64,000 bases of DNA, from contig JACKNZ010000011.1 in NCBI GenBank assembly GCA_024234595.1, positions 1 through 64,000 of the forward strand, given 5' to 3'. A program made the translations under genes and the position numbers. Position 1 is the stretch's first letter. Each line of letters begins with the position of its first letter. Source of the DNA: Moraxellaceae bacterium. Its GTDB lineage: Bacteria; Pseudomonadota; Gammaproteobacteria; Pseudomonadales; Moraxellaceae. Positions 16,570 to 25,655 of this stretch are shown piece after piece. The notes beneath the pieces are model-generated. The model worked only from the letters and a program-made list of their open reading frames with translations. It was not told the DNA's origin and made no database searches.

Positions 16570-17289
16570 ATGCCTGCAACCCATGAAGAATATGCCCATC
16601 ATATCTCACAAAAATTTAACAGTGAGTTAGAAGAAATTCGTACTCAATTTTTAGAAATGGGCGGCTTAGTCGAAAAGCAAGTAGCCGATGCCATTCATGC
16701 CTTATTAGATGCAGATTCTGTGTTGGCGGTATCGGTACAAGAAAGCGATAAACGCATCAATGCCATGGAAACCAAATTAGATGATGAGTTGGTGCGAATT
16801 TTGGCACGTCGTCAGCCAGCTGCCTCCGACTTGCGTATGATTGTGGCGATTAGCAAAGCCATTACTGACTTGGAGCGTATTGGCGATGAGGCTTCTAAAA
16901 TTGCCCGTTATGCCATTGCCTTGTGTGAAGAAGGCGAATCGCCGCGTGGTTATGTCGAAACACGTCATATTGGCAATCAAGTACGAGTGATGATTCACGA
17001 GACCTTAGATGCCTTTGCGCGTTTAGATGCCGAACAGGCCTTTAAAGTAATGCAATCGGATAATCAAATTGACATGGAATACAAAACCACCACTCGCGCT
17101 TTAATGACTTATATGATGGAAGACCCGCGTTATATTTCTCGAGTGTTAAATGTGATGTGGGTGTTACGCAGTTTAGAGCGTATTGGCGACCATGCGCGTA
17201 ATGTTGCTGAGCAACTTATTTATTTGGTCAAAGGCGCCGATGTGCGCCATGTCAGTTATGACGTGGTTCGGCAAAAAGTCGAAAAATAA
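16570..17289 (+). CDS. phoU: Phosphate signalling regulator PhoU
   Basis: A 239-aa helical protein with the two PhoU three-helix repeats; metal-binding-type motifs DLERIGDEASKIA and SLERIGDHARNVAE are seen in the first and second repeat. I choose the ATG at 16570 because TGAGGAG lies 9 nt upstream; the TTG at 16564 would be only 3 nt from it. PhoU links PstB activity to PhoR and keeps the Pho regulon off when phosphate is plentiful. It ends the pst operon and faces phoR. Confidence 0.95.
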   Translation: MPATHEEYAHHISQKFNSELEEIRTQFLEMGGLVEKQVADAIHALLDADSVLAVSVQESDKRINAMETKLDDELVRILARRQPAASDLRMIVAISKAITDLERIGDEASKIARYAIALCEEGESPRGYVETRHIGNQVRVMIHETLDAFARLDAEQAFKVMQSDNQIDMEYKTTTRALMTYMMEDPRYISRVLNVMWVLRSLERIGDHARNVAEQLIYLVKGADVRHVSYDVVRQKVEK

Positions 17290-17293
17290 TCTT

Positions 17294-17420
17294 GTACCCC
17301 GTGTGAAGTGCAACGCAACTTTGTTGTATAGCGATGGTATCCCCTCTCCTTGCAGGAGAGGGCTAGGGTGAGGTCTAAAAACAGAGAAGTAGCCTGTATG
17401 CAGCGTAGCGGAATAAAGGT
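17294..17420. repeat. REP-like repeats and hairpin between convergent phoU and phoR
   Basis: The segment contains GTGTGAAGTGCAACGCAAC (related to the copy at 7236), a perfect 9-bp hairpin CCCTCTCCT-TGC-AGGAGAGGG (17342-17362), and GTAGCCTGTATGCAGCGTAG (17389 on). The hairpin could terminate transcription from both sides, although it lacks a T-run. Confidence 0.6.
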
Positions 17421-17423
17421 TTT

Positions 17424-18719
17424 CTAAATCTTCTCAACCAGCAAATTCTTAGGAAAAATACAACTAAACGTTGAGCCAACATTAGCTTTAGAGTCAATGT
17501 TGAGTATCGCTTGGTGTTGCAATAACACATGTTTGACAATTGCTAAACCTAAACCTGTGCCACCTGTAGCACTGCTACGCGCTGCGTCCACCCGATAAAA
17601 ACGCTCGGTTAGACGTGGAATATGTTGTTGTTCAATGCCAATGCCATTGTCTTGTACACTCAAATAGCCATATTTGTCATCGTGGCTCCAACGAATGGTA
17701 ATTGCACCACAAGCAGGGGTATATTTAATAGCATTAGTGATTAAATTAGAAAAAGCACTGCGTAAATCATTTTCGATACCCATCAAAAGCAAAGGGCTAT
17801 CGACATACACCATAATTGCGTGTTGTTTGTCTGGGTCATAAGCCAAGGCCTCTTGCCGTAATTGCTCCAACAAATTAGTCATATTGACAGGCTTGGCTTC
17901 GGGTTTAATATTGTCGCTTTCGAGTCGTGACAACAATAATAGGTCATTAACTAAATTGCTCATACGTTTGGTTTGTTGCTGCATTTGAGCAAAAACACGG
18001 TTAATTCGGGCAGGAAACTCATCGTTATCAACAAAGGTTTCGACATAACCACTCAGCACGGTGAGGGGGGTGCGCAATTCATGCGAGACATTGGCCACAA
18101 AGTCTTTACGAATTTGTTCTAGCTGATGCAAACGAGTAATATCATAAGCAATTAACAAACGGTCGTTTGTGCCAAAACGAGTTACTTCATACTGTACATA
18201 ATGATTGGATTGTGTCCAAGAGGGTAGTTTAAGCGCGTCTTTGCCGCCACCTCGTTCAAAGAACTCAATAAAAGCAGGGTCTCTAATTAAATTGGTAATG
18301 GGTTTGCCATTATCAGTGGCGGACTTAAAACCTAGAAGTTTTTCGGCTGCCGCATTCCACCATTCCAAATTACCTTGACTGTCCACCAACACAATCGCTT
18401 CATCTAATGCGGCTACTGACTCACGCGCACGCTGAATAATGCCTAATAAATTTTGTTGAGCTTCGCGCTCTTGTTTTTGCAGACGATAAATGCTTTGGGC
18501 AATATCTTCCCATACACCTGATACATTAGGCGGATAGTTTTGAGGATTATGTTTTAGCCAGCGATGTAGCTTGTGTAAATTGCGCAAATGCAAGCCCAAA
18601 TACACGGCAATAGCAATAAACAAAAATTGAACCGTTAAGTTTGCAAGCCAACCAATGACAGCAAAAAAACATAATAAATAGACTAAGCGCAACAGCTCAG
18701 CTTTAAGAAGTGCGGTCAC
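17424..18719 (-). CDS. phoR: Phosphate regulon sensor histidine kinase
   Basis: A 431-aa kinase with two N-terminal membrane helices (about 10-38), a PAS domain (about 95-200) and HisKA with the phospho-acceptor in FVANVSHELRTPLTVLSGY. The ATPase domain shows NAIKYTP, DNGIGIEQQHIPRLTERFYR and GGTGLGLAIVKH. There is no large periplasmic sensor, as expected for PhoR, which reads phosphate status through Pst/PhoU. It starts at a GTG (18719) overlapping the phoB stop. Confidence 0.94.
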   Translation of the reverse strand: MTALLKAELLRLVYLLCFFAVIGWLANLTVQFLFIAIAVYLGLHLRNLHKLHRWLKHNPQNYPPNVSGVWEDIAQSIYRLQKQEREAQQNLLGIIQRARESVAALDEAIVLVDSQGNLEWWNAAAEKLLGFKSATDNGKPITNLIRDPAFIEFFERGGGKDALKLPSWTQSNHYVQYEVTRFGTNDRLLIAYDITRLHQLEQIRKDFVANVSHELRTPLTVLSGYVETFVDNDEFPARINRVFAQMQQQTKRMSNLVNDLLLLSRLESDNIKPEAKPVNMTNLLEQLRQEALAYDPDKQHAIMVYVDSPLLLMGIENDLRSAFSNLITNAIKYTPACGAITIRWSHDDKYGYLSVQDNGIGIEQQHIPRLTERFYRVDAARSSATGGTGLGLAIVKHVLLQHQAILNIDSKANVGSTFSCIFPKNLLVEKI

Positions 18720-19426
18720 ATTATGTCCTGTTTATCAGCTTTTAAGGAAAAACGATAACCTGTGCCACGCACCGTTTGAATAAATTTGTCATAGCCAAAA
18801 GGTTCTAAGGCTTTACGCAAACGACGAATATGTACATCAATGGTTCGGTCTTCAACATAAACATTGCCGCCCCACACTTGGTCAAGCATTTGAGCGCGTG
18901 AATAAGCGCGTTCTTGATGACTCATAAAAAAGGCTAATAAACGATACTCAGTTGGCCCCATTTCGATAGGCGCATCATTAGCAGTCACCCGATGGCTCAC
19001 AGGGTCTAATTTTAAGCCTTCGGCTTCAATGACTTTTTCGGCACTTAGAGCAGAGGAACGACGTAACACTGCTTTAATACGTGACACTAATTCGCGGGTC
19101 GAAAAGGGCTTGGTAATATAATCATCTGCACCTGAGTCTAAGCCTTGAATTTTATGGTCTTCGTCACCACGCGCCGTTAACATAATGACAGGAATTTCGC
19201 TTAAGGTTTCATCTCGTTTTAATCGACGACACAACTCGACGCCAGTCATACTCGGTAGCATCCAATCTAACAACACCAGACTTGGCCGTTCATCAACAAT
19301 TTTATGGTGTGCTTGCAGGGCATCTTCGGCTTCAATGGTGTCAAAGCCAGCTAAATCCAGTGCCATGCTAATCATTTCACGAATTGCCGCTTCGTCATCC
19401 ACAATTAAAATACGCTCACTTTTCAT
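18716..19426 (-). CDS. phoB: Phosphate regulon response regulator
   Basis: A 236-aa OmpR-family regulator. The receiver domain has the acidic pair Asp9-Asp10, phospho-acceptor Asp54 in LVLLDWMLPSMTG and Lys in YITKPFSTRELVSR. The C-terminal winged helix has VWGGNVYVEDRTIDVHIRRL and VRGTGYRF. I choose the ATG at 19426 over the adjacent TTG. It binds Pho boxes such as those at 10498 and 19457. The overlapping stop/start with phoR implies one operon. Confidence 0.95.
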   Translation of the reverse strand: MKSERILIVDDEAAIREMISMALDLAGFDTIEAEDALQAHHKIVDERPSLVLLDWMLPSMTGVELCRRLKRDETLSEIPVIMLTARGDEDHKIQGLDSGADDYITKPFSTRELVSRIKAVLRRSSALSAEKVIEAEGLKLDPVSHRVTANDAPIEMGPTEYRLLAFFMSHQERAYSRAQMLDQVWGGNVYVEDRTIDVHIRRLRKALEPFGYDKFIQTVRGTGYRFSLKADKQDIM

Positions 19427-19456
19427 CAATCTTTCCCCTATAGTTTGGGTTATTAC

Positions 19457-19485
19457 ATGACAATCGTGTTGCAGTATTATGACAA
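19457..19485 (-). promoter_or_regulatory. Pho box upstream of phoB
   Basis: On the minus strand, three 7-mers occur with 4-bp spacers: TTGTCAT, CTGCAAC, TTGTCAT. The outer two are near-identical to the pstS boxes. This predicts autoregulation of phoB-phoR by PhoB. An AT-rich -10-like stretch (ACTATA) lies about 13 bases further downstream. Confidence 0.8.
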
Positions 19486-19508
19486 AGCTTAGCGGCTAAA
19501 CAAATAAC

Positions 19509-20066
19509 TCAAGATGGTGTTGATTTTAACAGCTCAACGCTCGCTTTGGTAACGGCCTGCAAAATTTCCAGTTGTTTATTGGGGCTTAAAACGGCTCTGG
19601 CCAACATCACGCCGCCTACGGCTTGTGCCAATAATGCCCATGCCTGCTCTTTGTTGTGGTTTGCATTTTGTAGCGTCTCTAATAAGGGTTCAAGCAATTG
19701 TTCAAAACGCAAGCGTGTTGCTTCGTCGGCACGCGCAATTTCGGCCGTTAAACTCGGTAATAAACAGCCTTTTTCGGGATGTTGTACATGACGAGGGCTT
19801 AAGTACCATGCTAATGCTTGGTGTAAGCCTAGCTCATCTTTTGCAGCAAAAGCAGCCGTGGTTTGCGTTAGTTCATGTTCAACAATCGCGGTTAATAGCT
19901 CCGATTTAGACGCAAACTGACTATAAAATGCACCTGTGGTCATTTGGGCGGCAGCGGCTAAGGCATCAATGCCTGTGTTGTTAAATCCAGCTTTTTTGGC
20001 CAAAGCTCCACCCGCGCTAATCAGTTTTTGACGGGCAACTGCTTTGTGTTCGGGAGGGTAACGCAT
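19509..20066 (-). CDS. TetR-family transcriptional regulator
   Basis: A 185-aa protein. The N-terminal helix-turn-helix (about 8-55; LAAAAQMTTGAFYSQFASKSE) is of the TetR/AcrR type; the C-terminal ligand domain is helical and unassigned. It is divergent from the molybdopterin oxidoreductase gene across 126 bp. Two operator-like palindromes lie in that gap, so it very probably represses itself and its neighbour. The effector is unknown. Confidence 0.9.
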   Translation of the reverse strand: MRYPPEHKAVARQKLISAGGALAKKAGFNNTGIDALAAAAQMTTGAFYSQFASKSELLTAIVEHELTQTTAAFAAKDELGLHQALAWYLSPRHVQHPEKGCLLPSLTAEIARADEATRLRFEQLLEPLLETLQNANHNKEQAWALLAQAVGGVMLARAVLSPNKQLEILQAVTKASVELLKSTPS

Positions 20067-20106
20067 ATCTTTCTCTGTTGTGTCGGTCTTGTTTCATATT
20101 ATAGCG

Positions 20107-20163
20107 TAACTATCGTTATTTTATTCTTGACAGGATAAAAAATATAGAATAACGTTCGTTATT
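20107..20163. promoter_or_regulatory. Promoter and two TetR-type operators
   Basis: A perfect palindrome AATAACG-TT-CGTTATT spans 20148-20163. A second site TAACTATCGTTATT (20107-20120) matches 12 of its last 14 bases. Between them is a consensus -35 TTGACA at 20127-20132; the -10 (TAACGT, 20150-20155, 17-bp spacer) is inside the first palindrome. Binding there would block the oxidoreductase promoter. Confidence 0.75.
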
Positions 20164-20192
20164 ATATGAATTTTTGCTAAAAGGAGCAAATC

Positions 20193-22457
20193 ATGCGTAC
20201 TGAAAAAACCGCCTGTATTTTGTGTTCGCGTAATTGTGGATTATTGATAGATATTGATGAGCAGGGAAAATTTGGCAAAATTCGTGGCGATGAGCAGCAT
20301 CCTGTTTCTAAAGGCTATATATGCCAAAAAGCAGCCCGTTTAACACATTACCAAGTTAATGCCGACCGTTTAACTCAGCCACTCAAGCGTCAAGCAGATG
20401 GCAGTTTTGTAGAGGTGAGTTGGGACGAAGCTCTTGATGACATTGCCAAGCAATTAGTGACTATTCGTGAGCAACATGGTGGCAATGCTTTTGCAAGTGT
20501 AGGTGGTGGTGGGCAGGGTAATCATTTGGGAGGTGCTTATTTGGCGCAAATTCGCGCAGCCATGAAAAGTAAATTTAATTACAACTCCTTAGGCCAAGAA
20601 AAAACAGGTGATTTTTGGGTTAATGGCCGTTTGTTTGGCAAACAAACTTGCCATACCACCGAAGACGTAGAACACGCCGATTATGTGTTGTTTATTGGTT
20701 GTAATCCTTTCCAATCGCATGGCATTCCTAATGCCCGAGATACCTTAAAAGAAATTCGTAAAGACCCAAACCGTACTATGGTGGTGATTGACCCACGCCG
20801 TACCGAAACCGCCAAACAAGCCGATATTCATTTACAACTTAAACCGAGTACCGATGCCTTTTTAATGAGTGCCATCTTAGCGATTATTGTGCGTGATGGG
20901 TTGCATGATACAGAGTTTCTGAAACAACATTGCGTAGGCTTTGAACAAGTCGAAGTGGCCTTAAAACAAATTCCAATCGCTGATTATGTAGCGCGTGCCG
21001 ATGTGCCTTTAGAACTTGTAGAAAAAGTGGCGCGTGATTTTGCCACCGCTAAAACCGCTTGTGTGCGCATTGATTTAGGCATTCAACACACCTTAAATAC
21101 CACCTTAAATGGTTATTTAGAAAAGCTATTATATTTAATCACAGGTAATTTTGGCATTAAAGGCGGCAATAATTTGCACGCCTCGTTAGTGCCCGTGTTA
21201 GGACATACTGACGAGCGTAAAGGCCATATTAAGCGCAGTGTCTATCATCAAATGTTTCCAATCTCGGGAATATTTCCACCCAATATTTTACCCGATGAAA
21301 TTTTGTTAGTGGGTGAGCAGCGCATTCGAGCGGTGGTGGTTGATAGTAGTAATCCTTTGCTGACATGGCCTGATACCCCTGCTTTAGAAAAAGCTTTTAA
21401 GAGTTTGGAATTACTGGTGGTGGTTGATGTGGCGATGACCGAAACCGCACGTTTGGCACATTATGTATTGCCTGCTGCCTCTCAATTTGAAAAGTGGGAA
21501 TTTACAGGCTTTAACTTAGAGTTTCCGCGTAATGGCTTTCATTTGCGTCATCCGCTCTTGCCCAAATATGGCAATACTTTGCCTGAACCTGAGATTTATA
21601 CCCGTTTACTGGAGAAGATGGGGGCAATACCTAAAAAGCTACCATTATTGGCTAATATTGCCCGTTATGAGCCTAAAGCCAGTAAACATATCGGCTATAT
21701 GGCGGCCTTTGCAGCATTTTTGGCACGAAACAAAGCTTATCAAGCTTTTGCTGCGTCCATTTTATATCGTACTTTAAATGAGGTGTTAGAAAATGGTGCT
21801 GCTGTTGCTGCGCCATTATTGCCTTTAGCAATGCAGTTTGCTTATGAGCATTCAGAGGCGGTACAACGTGCAGGATTTAAGGGTAATCGTGTTAGCTTAG
21901 GGGCTGAATTGTTTGCTGCTATTTTGCGTGAGCGGTCGGGTATTATTTTTAGTGAGCATCGTTATCAAGACGTATGGTCATTAGTCAAAACTAAAGATAA
22001 AAAGATTCACTTGGCTATTCCCGAAATGCTGCAAGAATTACGTTTGTTAGCGCAACAACAAGCTACAACCACCAGTGAATACCCCTTTGTATTGGCGGCT
22101 GGCGAACGACGCAGTTATAACGCCAATCAAATTTATCGTGACCCTGCTTGGCGCAAAGTTGACCCACATGGGGCAATGCGCATGCACCCACAAGACGCTC
22201 AACGATTGAATTTGGTCGAAGGCGATAAAGCCTTGTGTGCCTCTAAACATGGCCAAATAAGTGTGGTGATTGAGTTTGACGAAGGTATGCGCATGGGAAC
22301 TGTGTCGTTGCCGCATGGTTATGGTATTCGCTATAACAATGGTCAAGTGTTAGGCCCTGAGTTAAATCGCCTAACGGCCAGTAATGATTGTGACCCACTG
22401 TCGCGTACGCCATATCATAAATATGTGCCTGTGCGTATTGATAGGGTTGAAATGTGA
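20193..22457 (+). CDS. Molybdopterin-dependent oxidoreductase (DMSO reductase family)
   Basis: A 754-aa soluble protein with no Tat signal. An N-terminal [4Fe-4S] site is formed by Cys8, Cys11, Cys15 and Cys44 (CILCSRNC...GYICQKA). The molybdopterin-binding core has FIGCNPFQSHGIPNARDT and VVIDPRRTETA; Cys153 in KQTCHT is the likely Mo ligand. The C-terminal dinucleotide-binding domain has the usual AGERRSYNANQIYRDP. The substrate cannot be read from the sequence; related stand-alone proteins are annotated as formate dehydrogenase/nitrate-reductase-like. It is preceded by GGAG and is under the divergent TetR regulator. Confidence 0.88.
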   Translation: MRTEKTACILCSRNCGLLIDIDEQGKFGKIRGDEQHPVSKGYICQKAARLTHYQVNADRLTQPLKRQADGSFVEVSWDEALDDIAKQLVTIREQHGGNAFASVGGGGQGNHLGGAYLAQIRAAMKSKFNYNSLGQEKTGDFWVNGRLFGKQTCHTTEDVEHADYVLFIGCNPFQSHGIPNARDTLKEIRKDPNRTMVVIDPRRTETAKQADIHLQLKPSTDAFLMSAILAIIVRDGLHDTEFLKQHCVGFEQVEVALKQIPIADYVARADVPLELVEKVARDFATAKTACVRIDLGIQHTLNTTLNGYLEKLLYLITGNFGIKGGNNLHASLVPVLGHTDERKGHIKRSVYHQMFPISGIFPPNILPDEILLVGEQRIRAVVVDSSNPLLTWPDTPALEKAFKSLELLVVVDVAMTETARLAHYVLPAASQFEKWEFTGFNLEFPRNGFHLRHPLLPKYGNTLPEPEIYTRLLEKMGAIPKKLPLLANIARYEPKASKHIGYMAAFAAFLARNKAYQAFAASILYRTLNEVLENGAAVAAPLLPLAMQFAYEHSEAVQRAGFKGNRVSLGAELFAAILRERSGIIFSEHRYQDVWSLVKTKDKKIHLAIPEMLQELRLLAQQQATTTSEYPFVLAAGERRSYNANQIYRDPAWRKVDPHGAMRMHPQDAQRLNLVEGDKALCASKHGQISVVIEFDEGMRMGTVSLPHGYGIRYNNGQVLGPELNRLTASNDCDPLSRTPYHKYVPVRIDRVEM

Positions 22458-22596
22458 GCAAGTGAGTAGGTGCAAGCCCGCATGAAAATGCGGGTTAAAT
22501 ATCGACCATAAGAAATGTAAATTGGATAGAGTATTATAATAATTAAAATACAAATGTATATTTAATCAATAATCTGATAAATAAATGGTTTACAAT

Positions 22597-22620
22597 CCTA
22601 AAATTACCCCTGTTTTTAGG
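22597..22620 (+). promoter_or_regulatory. Hairpin overlapping the ribosome binding site of the patatin gene
   Basis: CCTAAAA (22597-22603) and TTTTAGG (22614-22620) form a 7-bp stem whose 3' arm contains the AGGA that serves the ATG at 22629. It might limit translation. The remaining gap (22458-22596) is AT-rich, with no other recognisable element. Confidence 0.4.
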
Positions 22621-22628
22621 AAAAAATC

Positions 22629-24086
22629 ATGTCTGCTCACAAGCAACGCTTATTACAAGCCCTATCTCATGCCAATAACTATCAAGAATGGTTAGCGATT
22701 GCCCAAGAGTTAGACCAATTAGATGGCTATTTGGATTGGCGAGCCAGTGACGGAGCCGCGTTTTTTCATGAAAATTTGATTAAAGAACATATCCAAAAAA
22801 TGCAAGCCTTACGTCAGTCAGGCGATTGGCAACATTTAGCGGTGTTATTACAAGAAAGTGTCTATCGACATTTGGGCGAATTAAACAATCCTGCCTTATA
22901 TCAATATGCACGCTCTGGCACAAAATACATCGTTGGCCAATATTTGGATGAAGTCGAACAAGTGATGCGAAGCTTGAGCCAACAAAAAATTCCTCAAATG
23001 TCCGAACAACAAAAATTAGCCTTATTTGAGCAAGCCGAACGTGTTTATGGTCGTCCGGCTTTAATGTTAAGTGGTGGGGCAGCCTTTGGTATTTATCATT
23101 TAGGGGTAACTAAAGCTTTATGGGATGCACAGTTATTACCCAAAATTATTGCAGGCTCAAGCATGGGCGCGATTGTCGCAGCAGCGGTGTGCAATCGCAG
23201 TGATGCAGAGTTGGATATCTTTTATCGTGAACAATTAAGCGATATTCATCGCCACGCGATTCGTTGGCGTAGTCCAACAGACATCAAAAAATATAAAACC
23301 GCTTTAGATGAAGCACAGGTATTTGAACATATTGTCACGAATGTTGGCAGCGCAACATTTTTGGAGGCGTATCAACGGAGTGGTCGGGTGTTAAATATTT
23401 CGGTATCACCCACACGAACTCACCAAAAGCCCCGTATTTTAAATTATCTAACCGCACCTAATGTCTTGATTGAATATGCCGCTCAAGCATCCTGTGCAAT
23501 TCCTTATATGTTTCCGCCCGTTGCCTTGCAAGCAAAATCATCTTCTGGACAAAAAGTGCCTTATATGAGTACCGAAACATGGATTGACGGCACAATTCAT
23601 GGTGATTTGCCCAAAGAGCGTTTAGCGCGTTTGCATAATGTTAATCAAACCATTGTCAGCCAAGCCAACCCACACGTGATTCCTTTTATTACCCACAAAA
23701 AACAACGGGGCGTGCAAGCCATTGGCAAACATATCGTTTCTTCGTTAATACATACCACAAGTGCAGAGTTTCTAGATATTTCTAAACATCTTTTTCAAAA
23801 AACACCCTTAAGTCCCGTCTTTAATCAAGCTCATGCGGTGGCGGCACAAAGTTATTTGGGTGACATTAATATTCAATTTCCGTTTAGCTTTAAATCCTAT
23901 TTACAAGTCATTGCTAATCCGAGTCCCGCAGGTTTGGTCAATTATATTCGCATGGGTGAACAAGCAACGTGGCCACAAATTGCCATGATTAACGATTTAA
24001 CCCGAATTAGTCGTGTTTTTCCTGCATGTATTGCGACCATTAAACAGCGTATTTGGGCAGAAACTCATGAAAATGTCCCCAAATGA
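22629..24086 (+). CDS. Patatin-like phospholipase with DUF3336 N-terminal domain
   Basis: A 485-aa protein. Residues about 10-140 resemble the DUF3336 domain found ahead of patatin in yeast triacylglycerol lipases and their bacterial relatives. The patatin domain begins at ALMLSGGAAFGIYHLGV (oxyanion hole) and has the nucleophile Ser178 in GSSMG; the catalytic Asp is probably in WIDGTIHGDLP. It should hydrolyse acyl esters of glycerolipids. No signal peptide is visible, so it acts in the cytoplasm or at the membrane face. Neighbouring oxygenase genes fit a lipid or hydrocarbon theme, but no operon is evident. Confidence 0.9.
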   Translation: MSAHKQRLLQALSHANNYQEWLAIAQELDQLDGYLDWRASDGAAFFHENLIKEHIQKMQALRQSGDWQHLAVLLQESVYRHLGELNNPALYQYARSGTKYIVGQYLDEVEQVMRSLSQQKIPQMSEQQKLALFEQAERVYGRPALMLSGGAAFGIYHLGVTKALWDAQLLPKIIAGSSMGAIVAAAVCNRSDAELDIFYREQLSDIHRHAIRWRSPTDIKKYKTALDEAQVFEHIVTNVGSATFLEAYQRSGRVLNISVSPTRTHQKPRILNYLTAPNVLIEYAAQASCAIPYMFPPVALQAKSSSGQKVPYMSTETWIDGTIHGDLPKERLARLHNVNQTIVSQANPHVIPFITHKKQRGVQAIGKHIVSSLIHTTSAEFLDISKHLFQKTPLSPVFNQAHAVAAQSYLGDINIQFPFSFKSYLQVIANPSPAGLVNYIRMGEQATWPQIAMINDLTRISRVFPACIATIKQRIWAETHENVPK

Positions 24087-24186
24087 CAATAAAAAAGCCT
24101 AAAAAGACACTAGAAGTTGACAATGCTTGATGTCAGAATTGGCTCATCAGGTTAAATCAATCTACGCGATTTTTGAGGGTAAATTC

Positions 24187-25629
24187 ATGGCCGAGAAATT
24201 TGATGTGTTAATTGTTGGTGCAGGCTTGTCGGGTATTGGGGCTGCTTGTCATTTAAAACGAGAGTGTCCAAACAAGAGCTTTGTCATTCTCGAAGGCCGT
24301 GATGCAATGGGCGGTACTTGGGATTTATTCCGCTACCCTGGTATTCGTTCTGACTCCGATATGTTTACCTTAGGCTATAACTTTAAGCCTTGGACAAATC
24401 CTAAATCGATTGCCGATGGCCCATCCATTCGCGCCTATATTCATGAGGCTGCTCGTGAGTATGATGTCAATCGCCATATTCGTTATGGCCATAAAGTGTT
24501 AAAAGCCGCGTGGTCAACACCTAAAGCAACATGGACAGTTGAAGCGACCAACAAAGCAGGCGAAGCTGTGACCATTGAAGCCAATTTTGTGATTTCCTGT
24601 ACAGGTTATTATAACTACGAAGCAGGTTATACCCCCGACTTTAAGGGGCGCGAGCGTTTTAAAGGGCAAATTATTCATCCCCAACTTTGGCCAGAAAACT
24701 TAGATTACAGCAATAAAAAAGTGGTGATTATTGGCAGTGGCGCAACGGCTGTAACCTTATTACCATCCATGACCGATAAAGCGGCACACGTCACCATGTT
24801 GCAACGCTCACCGAGCTATGTGATTTCTGTGCCACAAGAAGATATTATTTCTAATCAGTTACGCAAGTTTTTACCCGAAAAAATTGTCTATCACATGGCA
24901 CGAGTGCGTAACGTTGGTTTGTCTTTTGGACTGTATCGTTATAGTCGTGCTAAACCTGCGGTAATGCGCCGTTTCTTGTTGTCGCAGGTACGTCGTCAAC
25001 TTGGCCAAGATTTTGATATGAGTCATTTTAGTCCGCAATACAATCCGTGGGATGAACGTTTGTGCGCTGTGCCAGATGGTGATTTGTTTAAGGCACTACG
25101 CTCTGGCAAAGGTTCGGTGGTCACAGACCATATTGATACCTTTACCGAAGACGGCATTTTATTAAAATCAGGCAAAACCCTTGAGGCAGATATTATTATT
25201 ACCGCCACTGGTTTAGATATTAAATTGTTAGGTGGTGTGCAGCTCGAAAAAGATGGTCAAGCCTTTGATGTGACTCAAAAGATGATTTACAAAGGAGCGA
25301 TGTTAGAAGACTTACCTAACGCGGCAATGGTATTTGGTTATACCAATTCGTCTTGGACACTCAAAGCCGATATTATTAGTGAGTATGTCTGTCAGGTATT
25401 AAAACACATGGATAAGACTGGCAAAAAATATTGTGTAGCGGTTAATAGCGATGTGAGTGTTGAAAAAACACCATTTTTGGATATGCATTCAGGCTATATT
25501 CAGCGTGCCGTTGGCAAGATTCCTCGTCAGGGCTCCAAATCACCGTGGCGTGTTAATCAGAACTACCCATTAGATTTGGCACTATCAAAGATTCGTAAGT
25601 TAAATGATGGGGTGATTAAGTTTGCTTAA
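24187..25629 (+). CDS. Flavin-containing Baeyer-Villiger-type monooxygenase
   Basis: I take ATG 24187 (480 aa), which has GAGGG upstream and begins directly at the FAD Rossmann motif (FDVLIVGAGLSGIGAACHL). The longer frame from 24127 would add 20 residues. The BVMO fingerprint FxGxxxHxxxWP is present as FKGQIIHPQLWP (about 158-169), followed by the NADPH motif VVIIGSGATAVTLLP. It should insert oxygen into ketones or oxidise heteroatoms with NADPH and O2; the physiological substrate is unknown. A strong terminator follows. Confidence 0.9.
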   Translation: MAEKFDVLIVGAGLSGIGAACHLKRECPNKSFVILEGRDAMGGTWDLFRYPGIRSDSDMFTLGYNFKPWTNPKSIADGPSIRAYIHEAAREYDVNRHIRYGHKVLKAAWSTPKATWTVEATNKAGEAVTIEANFVISCTGYYNYEAGYTPDFKGRERFKGQIIHPQLWPENLDYSNKKVVIIGSGATAVTLLPSMTDKAAHVTMLQRSPSYVISVPQEDIISNQLRKFLPEKIVYHMARVRNVGLSFGLYRYSRAKPAVMRRFLLSQVRRQLGQDFDMSHFSPQYNPWDERLCAVPDGDLFKALRSGKGSVVTDHIDTFTEDGILLKSGKTLEADIIITATGLDIKLLGGVQLEKDGQAFDVTQKMIYKGAMLEDLPNAAMVFGYTNSSWTLKADIISEYVCQVLKHMDKTGKKYCVAVNSDVSVEKTPFLDMHSGYIQRAVGKIPRQGSKSPWRVNQNYPLDLALSKIRKLNDGVIKFA

Positions 25630-25630
25630 C

Positions 25631-25655
25631 AAAAAGGCGCAATTCGCGCCTTTTT
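25631..25655. terminator. Bidirectional rho-independent terminator
   Basis: AAAAAGGCGC (25631-25640), loop AATTC, and GCGCCTTTTT (25646-25655) make a 10-bp stem flanked by A5 and T5. It serves the monooxygenase gene and the converging phosphoesterase gene, whose stop codon is at its edge. Confidence 0.9.
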
